From the NCBI GenBank assembly GCA_958430865.1, contig CAUDNR010004453.1, forward strand, positions 1 through 15,546: a stretch of DNA of 15,546 nucleotides, written 5' to 3'. The notes under the pieces were generated by a model. That model had not been told where the DNA came from. It saw nothing but the letters and a program-made list of their open reading frames with translations, and did not search any database. The stretch is from Entrophospora sp. SA101 (taxonomy: Eukaryota; Glomeromycota; Glomeromycetes; Entrophosporales; Entrophosporaceae). Both the position numbers and the translations under genes were made by a program. This document shows positions 9,693 to 15,546 of this stretch, piece after piece (the stretch's first letter is position 1; the number at the start of each line of letters is the position of its first letter).

Positions 9693-9899
9693 TTATGATC
9701 TCGCTACAGAATATTTGATCGAGCAAAACAAGCTAAATGAATGTTTAAATAATCCTTTATTTTTGTTACCATAATCAATTATATTCATCGTAGTATACGC
9801 CATTTGCTTAATAGATACAAGAGTTTGTATAAAACCATCATCAATCCACGCATTGGTCTTATTGAAATTTTCCTTCTTTGAATTTAACTTTAGTAATAA
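9693..9899 (-). other. open stretch of 68 codons without usable start
   Basis: The segment reads KKENFNKTNAWIDDGFIQTL, then VSIKQMAYTTMNIIDYGN, and ends at TAA (9695-9693). Composition is moderately coding-like, but the first Met is deep inside and the length is within chance expectation. A different frame is open further downstream (9520-9726) over a poly-A/T run, so a frameshifted relic is possible. No family was recognised. Confidence 0.15.
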
Positions 9900-9975
9900 T
9901 CAAACTTCTTACAGAGACAATAATAACGACTTTTTATTTATTTAAAAATAAAAAACAATATTAATTCTCTATTAC

Positions 9976-10140
9976 GTGACTTTGGGCGGGCGATTATTCC
10001 TGCACAACAGTGTGTGTTACATTTTATGCAGATTTATTAAATTAATTAGTATTGTTTCTGAAATATTAAGATTAAAGAATTGTTACGCGACCATTAAAAA
10101 ACCTATTTTTAATGATTTTAAAAGAGCTGTGACTCAGCCC
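9976..10140 (+). pseudogene. open segment without ATG, truncated by the hAT-like element
   Basis: The frame is open from before a GTG at 9976 and reads ...KKPIFNDFKRAVTQP up to the hAT-like element at 10140. At the reconstructed empty site it would end directly at a TAA (CAG CCA TAA), so the target lay at the very end of this frame. There is no ATG and no family recognised. The length is within what chance gives in this DNA, so it may not be a gene at all. Confidence 0.2.
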
Positions 10141-10599
10141 AGTCAGTGTTGGTCGCCAATATGGATGGGCGCCTGAATTGTTTTTAAAGTTAAAATAGTA
10201 TTTAGACAAGAATGTCTAAATGTCTAAATTAATATAAATAGTAATGATTTGCTTTAAATAGAACTAAAAGTCACGTGTATATACACAAAATCCACAAAGT
10301 TCAATAAATTATCCAATAAAAAAATTCAATTTCAGCATTTTAGACAATTGAGACCATGATCGTCTAAATGTCTAAATTAATTTATATTTTAGACATTATC
10401 TAAATAATTTAGTTTAGACACCCATCTATAGCCACCAACACTGTTTTGAAGAGGCAAAAGTCAAAGCTAAAATTAAAAGTTATATGTCAAAACTAAATCA
10501 AAAAGTCAATAGTCAAAAATCAAAACTAGTTTCAACTTATGGAGAACCCTTTTAACTTTCGCAAGATTGTGGGCTCTCTAGTTTTGGAAACCAACATTG
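10140..10599. mobile_element. hAT-like non-autonomous element with 8-bp target duplication ACTCAGCC
   Basis: Direct repeats ACTCAGCC (10132-10139 and 10600-10607) flank the segment. The left end reads CAGTCAGTGTTGGTCGCC; the right end reads AACCAACATTG, so the inner termini pair as CAGTGTTGG with CAATGTTGG. CAGTG-type ends with 8-bp duplications fit the hAT superfamily. The first four bases (CAGT) look like a duplication of the terminus. A second right-type end, GCCACCAACACTG, ends at 10443 and matches the left end over about 28 bp, suggesting a 300-bp core (10144-10443) or a tandem right end. The motif GTCTAAATGTCTAAATTAAT occurs near 10213 and again near 10363. No transposase is present. 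Confidence 0.65.
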
Positions 10600-10825
10600 A
10601 CTCAGCCATAAAAAATAGTGGAATAATAAAAACAAAGAAAAAGCAAATTTGGGTTAACATAGTAAACTTGTGCAACTTTGAGGCCAAAGTAACATGACAC
10701 ACCAACAAAATGAAATTGTAACTTTGTAGAGAAAGGTCTTAGTCTCAAAATTACAATCTGTTTTTTTTTGGTTTTACATTTCTATTATATTGTAAATTCA
10801 GTATTAGTATAATTTTTTTTTGAAA

Positions 10826-11640
10826 ATGTCTACATTAGATCCAATTCAACTCAAAATCATTCAAGTTTTATCATATACTGAAATTTTTACTTGTTCAGAA
10901 TAAGGTTGCTTGCTGAAACTCTAATAAACAATTAGCGTGTAACCTGCCAAAACTCTGCTAATTGTTGAAATCCCTAAATGCGAAATTCTGCCAAATCTCT
11001 AACAAACAATTAGTGTGTTACCTGCTGAAACTCTGACTATTGGTTTCCAGAGGAGTTTTGGCAAGCAACCATAGTTCAGAATCAAACTCTGATAGCACCA
11101 ATAATTTACCTGTTGTGATGTATGGAATCATTTTAAAAAAAAATTGAAGATCCAAGGACTATGGAAATTAAATCTTTCAAATGTAATTCATATAAATCTT
11201 CTTGTCCAACCTCTTTAATTTATTCAAAGATAAACAACACTCACCTTCTACCAATTTCGACCTTATAACAAAGCTGAATCCATGTATATTATACAATATG
11301 TGCTGTAAATTTCAAGTGATCAATTTCGTCAATTTGTTGCAGGGATTAAATCCTCAATATATAATTCCAACAATTAAAGATATGAATTTATTCTGGAAAC
11401 GAGTGTAAATTCAAAGGAGAAGATTAAAGAGCTAGAAAAAGAATCGGAAGAGAAGGAATTATTGGTTAATTGGTTGAAAAAAAGTTGAATGTCACCTTGA
11501 AGCCTTAGAAGTAGCTCAAGAATGAAGTAAAAACTGAAAACTTAAGTTAGAGAAAGTCAAGAATCAGAAAATACAAGATATTCTCTTACAAGGTAAGGAG
11601 AATGAATTGTAAGCAATTCAGCAAGAGATGAACTAATTAT
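10826..11640 (+). pseudogene. decayed gene with coiled-coil 3' part, interrupted by a MITE
   Basis: An ATG at 10826 opens 25 codons (MSTLDPIQLKII...TCSE) that end exactly where the 173-bp MITE begins; the element's first three bases supply the stop TAA. After the element and its duplicated target, the same frame resumes at 11082 (SNSDSTNNLPVVMYG...) to a TGA at 11147. Just past a nine-A run the next frame reads IEDPRTMEIKSFKCN... to 11268. The third frame is open 11202-11408, and a Lys/Glu-rich coiled-coil-like stretch is open 11378-11488 (EKIKELEKESEEKELLVNW). Further shifted pieces follow (VECHLEALEVAQE, then LEKVKNQKIQDILLQGKENE). The succession of frames points to a relic with several indels and stops. 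The family was not recognised, and a rearranged intron-containing gene cannot be wholly excluded. Confidence 0.5.
10901..11073. mobile_element. 173-bp hAT-like MITE with 8-bp target duplication GTTCAGAA
   Basis: Left end TAAGGTTGCTTGCTGAAACTC (first 20 bases or so) matches the reverse complement of the right end, TATGGTTGCTTGCCAAAACT, at about 18 of 21 positions. Perfect direct repeats GTTCAGAA flank it (10893-10900 and 11074-11081), as expected for hAT insertion. Inside, ACAATTAG[C/T]GTGT[A/T]ACCTGC occurs twice as a direct repeat, and AACAATTAGC pairs with GCTAATTGTT as a 10-bp stem. Removing the element and one duplication copy restores an uninterrupted reading frame in the surrounding gene relic, which independently supports these boundaries. 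Confidence 0.75.
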
Positions 11641-11749
11641 GCTGTCTGTAAATCGGGATTTACAGAAGCTGTATCCAGCAACTGAGTTGCCATACTATTT
11701 GCAACCAAGTGCCAAAATCTGTAACTCTCTGTAATATGTAAATGTGTCT

Positions 11750-11780
11750 GTAATTCAGTAATTCAGTAATTCAGTAATTG
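11750..11780 (+). repeat. 8-bp tandem repeat (GTAATTCA)
   Basis: Three perfect GTAATTCA units and a partial fourth lie just downstream of the coiled-coil gene relic. A GTAAATC/GATTTAC palindrome lies nearby at 11648-11663. Confidence 0.8.
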
Positions 11781-12794
11781 TAAAACTGTAATACTGCAAA
11801 TTTATATTGTGAGGTAGTAAATCTTTGACCTACCAATTGTCCCGGTTAATATTGACCAATTAGAACAAACTTATAACGGTAGTCATGTGATGCGCTAAAT
11901 ATTACATCACAATCAATGACATCTTTCTATACATGTGGGTGTAAATTGGTCATTAATTTTCATTTTTGTGATATAATAGGAAGATCTGCAACATCTAGTA
12001 AAATTTTCTTTCCCTCTATTCAAAAAATTCAAGTCACTTGATATTAATTTAAAATCAAAAATTCTTTTAAAGGTGTAGCATTAAAGTTATAAAATCCATA
12101 TTGTTCTTTTAAAATGTTAAAATATTGCTTCTTAAATATCTAATCATATGCAGAATAATAATATATTCACTCATTCTGTTTGTGATCTTATAATTAATAT
12201 AGAAATATAACAAATTTCAGCATAAAAATAGATCCTCAATTTACCTTTAGTTATATATATAATTAACAAACTAATAATAATTTCATATACTTCATGACCA
12301 AATCATACAATATTTTTTCCATGATGGGTTCAAGAACGTCTGCATGTACCACATCTTTTTTTCCATGCAGGCAAAGCCATGTGTGTATTGTTCTGCAGTT
12401 TTGAAATTCATCATGTTTGAAGGAATTCTCCAATTTTTTTTTTAGGAACAAAATCTATTTAATCAATTTAATGCTAACCAAAATGCAAATATTAATTATC
12501 TATAAAATCCCAAATGATATAATTCTTTGTCTGCTCATCCTATTTTGTTTGTTGAAATAGAGTTGAAATAAGTTGAAACTGATTTTTACTATGTAGTTGT
12601 CTCAAGTCAAAACATTTTGACTTTGAGGTTTTAATTTCAACTTCATGTATAACTATATAGTTGAATAATAGAGAAATACTCATTTCATGTTAGAAAAAAT
12701 ATATATAATAATAAATTTCAGCATTAAAAGAATTATTAATTTACCTTTAAATTTAGTTACCCAATTTATATAATTAATATTAACATACCATATA
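11781..12794. other. gene-free region with a nested hairpin near 12600-12628
   Basis: The only notable structure is CTCAAGTCAAAACA followed directly by its near-perfect complement TTTTGACTTTGAG, a 9-bp exact stem extended by imperfect arms. An outer AGTTGAAAT / ATTTCAACT pair lies around it. This could be a small palindromic element. A TTG-initiated open stretch on the - strand (12263-12451) was not accepted as a gene. Confidence 0.35.
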
Positions 12795-12860
12795 CAGTCA
12801 AAGCTCTCTATAATCATCCGGAAAATATAAAAAAATTTAATAATAGAAAAGTGTAAAACT

Positions 12861-12935
12861 TACGTCGGCACTGTAAGATTTACACAATATTACGTCGGCA
12901 TCGTAAGATTTATGCAAGTTTACGCTAAATTAATT
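12861..12935 (+). repeat. 30-bp tandem repeat inside the pogo-like MITE
   Basis: Units begin TACGTCGGCA at 12861 and 12891, continuing [C/T][T/C]GTAAGATTTA; a third, degenerate unit starts TACGCTAAAT at 12921. The GC-rich TACGTCGGCA core stands out against the AT-rich background and may be a binding-site-like subterminal repeat. Confidence 0.6.
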
Positions 12936-12948
12936 TCCTGATGATGAA

Positions 12949-12960
12949 CCCCCCCCCCCC
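12949..12960 (+). repeat. C12 homopolymer
   Basis: Twelve consecutive C lie within the pogo-like element, the only long C run in a window dominated by A and T. Its length is prone to slippage or sequencing error. Confidence 0.85.
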
Positions 12961-13091
12961 GGACTGAAAATTTGGTTTGTTATAGAGAGCATTCACTATA
13001 AAGAATTGTCAATCATCTCATTTATAGTCACGTGAACATATTATGAATAATTTATTGGCTATGAGTCATTAAGTTTCATATTCATTCATAA

Positions 13092-13436
13092 ATAGGGCAT
13101 ACTGCAACAAAACCAGACAAAGCGAACATTGGTGTTGCCAAAGATTTCAGGGATCAAATTTAGTCATTTATAATGTGATTATAATTATCAATTTCATAAT
13201 ATTCCATTTGTTATCTTAAGTGATATATAGAATTACCTCTATATAAAAATAGTTAATGTGAATCTCATTTATATCAGATCTACTTTGGAACCAAGAATTA
13301 TAGTACAATCAGAAGTATTTTGAAGAAAGAACAAGGTGAAAAAATAGCTCCTTATGTTTTCAAAATAAATGTCACTGGAAGCTTATCTAAAAAAAAGGGA
13401 TTACCTATGAAATTTACCAAGAAGAAAGAAAAATAA
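13092..13436 (+). pseudogene. two coding-like segments, possible exon remnants
   Basis: Segment 13092-13160 reads GHTATKPDKANIGVAKDFRD and ends at a TAG (13161). Segment 13278-13436 follows a good acceptor (TTTATATCAG) and reads IYFGTKNYSTIRSILKKEQG then EKIAPYVFKINVTGS, ending in a Lys-rich tail with stop TAA. The amino acid use looks coding, and the Lys-rich end resembles a true C-terminus. However, no donor joins the two in a consistent phase and no ATG begins them. They may be a decayed gene, or a terminal exon whose upstream exons I cannot find. The family was not recognised. Confidence 0.3.
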
Positions 13437-13680
13437 TAAATGTTAAAAAAGAAAGCATCATGATGATGCATTATTACCTAATAAAGAGCAAAAATCTTTG
13501 AAAAGAAAATAACTAACATTTTCTTTGATAGTTGGAATAAATTTCAATTTATAAGAGGAAGGCATTTCCTCAATTCTTTTTAAATTACTTTTTTATTTCA
13601 ATCAAGATCATCTTTTAGTCTCTTTGACTTCAATTTGTTTTCTTTATTTTCTTCACTAATAAAAAAAAAAGTTTATAATT
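13437..13680. other. gene-free AT-rich spacer
   Basis: Between the exon-like relic and the 55-bp direct repeats I see only A/T-rich sequence and no open frame, repeat or motif worth naming. Confidence 0.3.
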
Positions 13681-13780
13681 AACTAGAGTGACAACAAGTG
13701 GCAACAATTGCAATAACCACCAATCTTTATATATAAACTAGAGTGATGACAAGTGGTGGCAATAACCACCACCATTGTTA
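13681..13780 (+). repeat. two direct copies of a roughly 55-bp unit
   Basis: AACTAGAGTGACAACAAGTG starts at 13681 and AACTAGAGTGATGACAAGTG at 13736; both continue with GCAATAACCACC, the first copy carrying a short extra insert. The second copy can fold through GGTGG-CAATAA-CCACC. This is a local duplication of unknown origin. Confidence 0.7.
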
Positions 13781-14341
13781 AAACACTTACCCATGTTGCT
13801 CTTTCCCATCTTCTTGATTTCTCTTTCTTGATTCTTTATGTGTCATTTTGTTATTAAAAGAATCATGTAAACAAAATTAAAAAAACAATAATTAACATGT
13901 TATTATTATTGACACTTGGTGTTGTACAAAGATTTTTTTTTGGAACATATGCGAACTGATTTTTCTTTTCTTGGAAAAACAATCTAAGGTGACAAAACAT
14001 GAGCATTGTTGTTTGGTTTGGTTTGGGTCTCCTAAAGAAAATGTGTTGATAACTACCCTGAGGTACTTTTTTTTATTTGTATTGATATTTTTATTTTAGT
14101 TTATAAATATTTTAATTGGAATCAAAATGCAGAGCAGATCTTGCTGGGCAATTATAAGATTCTTATCAAGATGATAATAAATGATTGGTATTTTGCTTTG
14201 CATAATTGTAATAATAATATTATTATTAATATATAATTACAAGAAGATGCCAAGGCAATATACAATTTAAAAAGAAACAATTCAAATGTGCAATGTTTGA
14301 TTATTGGAAATTTTATAGATGCTAAAGCACACACACCACCT
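13781..14341. other. gene-free AT-rich region
   Basis: No gene or element could be supported. It contains scattered T- and A-rich runs and AAT/ATT repeats near 14209-14230. An open stretch on the - strand at 14152-14334 is Ile/Leu-rich, rests on the ATT repeats and is not accepted. Confidence 0.3.
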
Positions 14342-14440
14342 TAGGGATGGGGCAGTTTAAAAAACCCAGTTCAAACTTGATTTTTGAACCAGTTTTTGGT
14401 TTAGGTTTTAAACTGGTTCGAATCAGTTTTTTGTGAAACT
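14342..14440 (+). mobile_element. possible hAT-like terminus and subterminal inverted repeats
   Basis: TAGGGATGGGGCAGTTTAAA begins at 14342 and resembles the TAGGGATG/CAGGGATG ends of hAT elements such as Ac. It is followed by clustered GTTCAAAC, GAACCAG, TTTTAAACTGG and GGTTCGAATCAG words that pair with one another. No matching opposite end or 8-bp duplication was found in the window, so this may be a truncated or solo end. Confidence 0.35.
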
Positions 14441-14496
14441 AAAATCTCTACGTTTATTGGCCAGGTTATTATATCACGTGAAAATGTAATACGAAA

Positions 14497-14523
14497 TATT
14501 ATTATTATTATTATTATTATTAT
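14497..14523 (+). repeat. (ATT)n microsatellite
   Basis: An uninterrupted run of about nine ATT units lies shortly after a TCACGTGA motif (about 14474-14480). Confidence 0.85.
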
Positions 14524-14725
14524 ATTGATTTTAATTTGACGTCAAGTTGCTCCAAACAAATACTATTCTATGGTAAAACAGGGGGAGTTGTGCATTGTAA
14601 ATAATTTAAATTTTTTTTATATGTATTACATATTTCTAATCAATTTTAAATTAATAAATGTCACAACAAGATTATGTTAAAAAAAAAAAAAATTATACTG
14701 ATTTTAATTATTATGTTGAAGATGT

Positions 14726-14745
14726 AAAAGGATAGCTATCCTTTT
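14726..14745. repeat. 20-bp perfect palindrome AAAAGGATAGCTATCCTTTT
   Basis: An exact 20-bp palindrome lies in gene-free DNA. A second perfect palindrome, TTATACTAGTATAA, occurs at 14856-14869. Either could be a dimeric protein-binding site or a hairpin; no neighbouring gene explains them. Confidence 0.7.
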
Positions 14746-14904
14746 TATATTAGTTGAAAATGATAAACAAGATGAGTAGGTGCCATGATTATACATGAGA
14801 TGGTAATTATTTTGCCAAAAATCAATTACAAATGACGAAATTAAAGGACATCTCGTTATACTAGTATAATGACATAATTTGTCAACTTTTTATAATTTAT
14901 TCTG

Positions 14905-15250
14905 TTATAATGTGAGATCAAAATTCCGCATCTCACACAAATCTCTTGGATTTAGTTATAATATTATTTATCCCTTCCTATGGCAGTATCCAGTTGTGTA
15001 ATTCTTTGATTACTTTCTTTTCTGTATAGCGCTCAAGCTATTTAACTCTTTGCAGGGCAAGTTTTCTTACTTCCCGTCTGGTAATGTTTTCTCAGCAGTT
15101 GCTATGTTTTCTGCCTGAGCCGGAACATGTCAATTATTATCCCTTCTGATAATAATCCCAGTATCTTCCTTGATACCGTTGTGTTATGTTTTAATGGTTC
15201 AGTGTTTCTTTACTGACCACACCTAGCTAGGGTTTTCACTTATTTAGGCG
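14905..15250. other. less AT-rich segment with several hairpins, possible solo LTR
   Basis: This stretch is visibly richer in G/C than its surroundings and has no open frame. It begins near TGTTATAATGTGAGATC, where TGTGAGAT pairs with ATCTCACA around 14911-14937. Later it holds the palindrome CCTAGCTAGG and the stem TTAGGC-GTTG-GCCTAA near 15245-15260. A TG-type start, no coding and mixed composition would fit a solo retrotransposon LTR, but the end and the target duplication were not found. Confidence 0.2.
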
Positions 15251-15356
15251 TTGGCCTAATCTAAAATAAAAATAAAGAAAATAAGATTAAAGAAATATAT
15301 ACAACTATACTTATCAAAGGCATCCCCCTGGTAAGATAGTAATTAATTATTAACTA

Positions 15357-15373
15357 CGAAAATGTAATTTTCG
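15357..15373. repeat. short hairpin CGAAAAT-GTA-ATTTTCG
   Basis: A perfect 7-bp stem with a 3-base loop lies just before the ACAAGG tandem repeat and about 100 bp past the stop of the putative - strand gene at the right edge. Confidence 0.6.
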
Positions 15374-15379
15374 AAGATA

Positions 15380-15409
15380 ACAAGGACAAGGACAAGGACA
15401 AGGACAAGG
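15380..15409 (+). repeat. (ACAAGG)5 hexanucleotide tandem repeat
   Basis: Five exact copies of ACAAGG form a clean minisatellite in gene-free DNA between the possible LTR-like segment and the putative gene end at the right edge. Confidence 0.9.
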
Positions 15410-15470
15410 TTTATTTATAATAATATTTGAGTTTACTAAAAAAAACTAATAAAAACTAATAAACTAATAA

Positions 15471-15546
15471 TTACATGAAAGAGAAATTTACAACGTATTT
15501 ATACATTTTAGAGGTTCTATCATCTAGTTCTCCGATTTCTTTAAAA
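15471..15546 (-). CDS. probable C-terminal end of a gene continuing beyond the right edge
   Basis: Read on the - strand from the window edge, one frame stays open for 24 codons (FKEIGELDDRTSKMYKYVVN, then FSFM) and ends with TAA at 15473-15471. The mix of acidic, basic and aromatic residues and the AT-rich DNA beyond the stop fit the last part of a coding region. It is too short to name, and chance cannot be excluded. Confidence 0.35.
   Translation of the reverse strand, partial: FKEIGELDDRTSKMYKYVVNFSFM

Larger units (their letters stand above)
12795..12998. mobile_element. 204-bp pogo/Tigger-like MITE with TA target duplication
   Basis: The left end reads CAGTCAAAGCTCTCTATAA; the reverse complement of the right end reads TAGTGAATGCTCTCTATAA, giving 16 matches in 19. 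TA flanks both ends (12793-12794 and 12999-13000). GCTCTCTATAA-type ends with TA duplications are known in pogo/Tigger-group elements of the Tc1/mariner superfamily. There is no coding capacity. The inside is filled by a 30-bp tandem repeat and a run of twelve C. Confidence 0.65.

Noticed and set aside
9520..9726. 68-codon open stretch on - with a Phe run
   Set aside because: It is held open by an A/T homopolymer and a non-ATG start.
12263..12451. 62-codon open stretch on - containing HTWLCLHGKKDVVHADVLEP
   Set aside because: Amino acid use looks fairly coding, but it begins at TTG after a poly-A run, has no upstream exon or recognised family, and is within chance length.
14152..14334. 60-codon Ile/Leu-rich open stretch on -
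   Set aside because: It is driven by ATT repeats, with no ATG context or domain.
14411..14425. GGTTCGAATC resembling a tRNA T-arm
   Set aside because: No acceptor stem, anticodon arm or D-arm could be placed around it; it belongs to the GAACCAG/CTGGTTC repeat cluster.
1..15546. CRISPR array, rRNA genes, bacterial operons or a biosynthetic cluster
   Set aside because: No regularly spaced repeats with unique spacers, no rRNA-like sequence and no clustered biosynthetic genes; the DNA is fungal-like and mostly noncoding.

Overview
The window looks like nuclear DNA of an early-diverging fungus, most likely an arbuscular mycorrhizal fungus (Glomeromycotina, Rhizophagus-like). The grounds are very AT-rich DNA with long A/T runs, short GT-AG introns, a MATA-type HMG-box protein with an Asn-rich tail (a family known to be expanded in Rhizophagus), and abundant small non-autonomous DNA transposons. 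The taxon is an inference; no sequence search was possible.

Three genes are well supported. (1) An RTG2-like Ppx/GppA-family protein on + (1371-3563); its start codon appears to be an exon of its own, separated by a 75-bp intron. (2) A convergent four-exon gene on - (3654-4335), recognisable only after splicing as a TMEM234-family small membrane protein; the two genes end 90 bp apart. (3) A single-exon MATA_HMG-box protein on - (6331-7710), followed by 40 out-of-frame codons that look like its continuation. There is no operon logic: RTG2 is a signalling protein, TMEM234 a membrane protein of unknown role and the HMG protein a DNA-binding regulator.

The rest is accessory, transposon-littered DNA. 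I see four short inverted-repeat elements with terminal hallmarks: 723-1148 (TA-flanked, just upstream of RTG2), 10140-10599 (hAT-like, 8-bp target duplication, two candidate right ends), 10901-11073 (hAT-like, 8-bp duplication, inserted in a reading frame that it ends with its own first three bases) and 12795-12998 (pogo/Tigger-like, TA-flanked, with internal 30-bp tandem repeats). Between and beyond them lie gene relics (235-386, 10826-11640, 13092-13436), simple repeats, palindromes, and the probable 3' end of a - strand gene at the right edge (15471-15546).

At this base composition I roughly estimate that about a dozen open stretches of 60 codons or more arise by chance in six frames. Isolated short open stretches are therefore given low weight unless splice sites, family resemblance or insertion structure support them.
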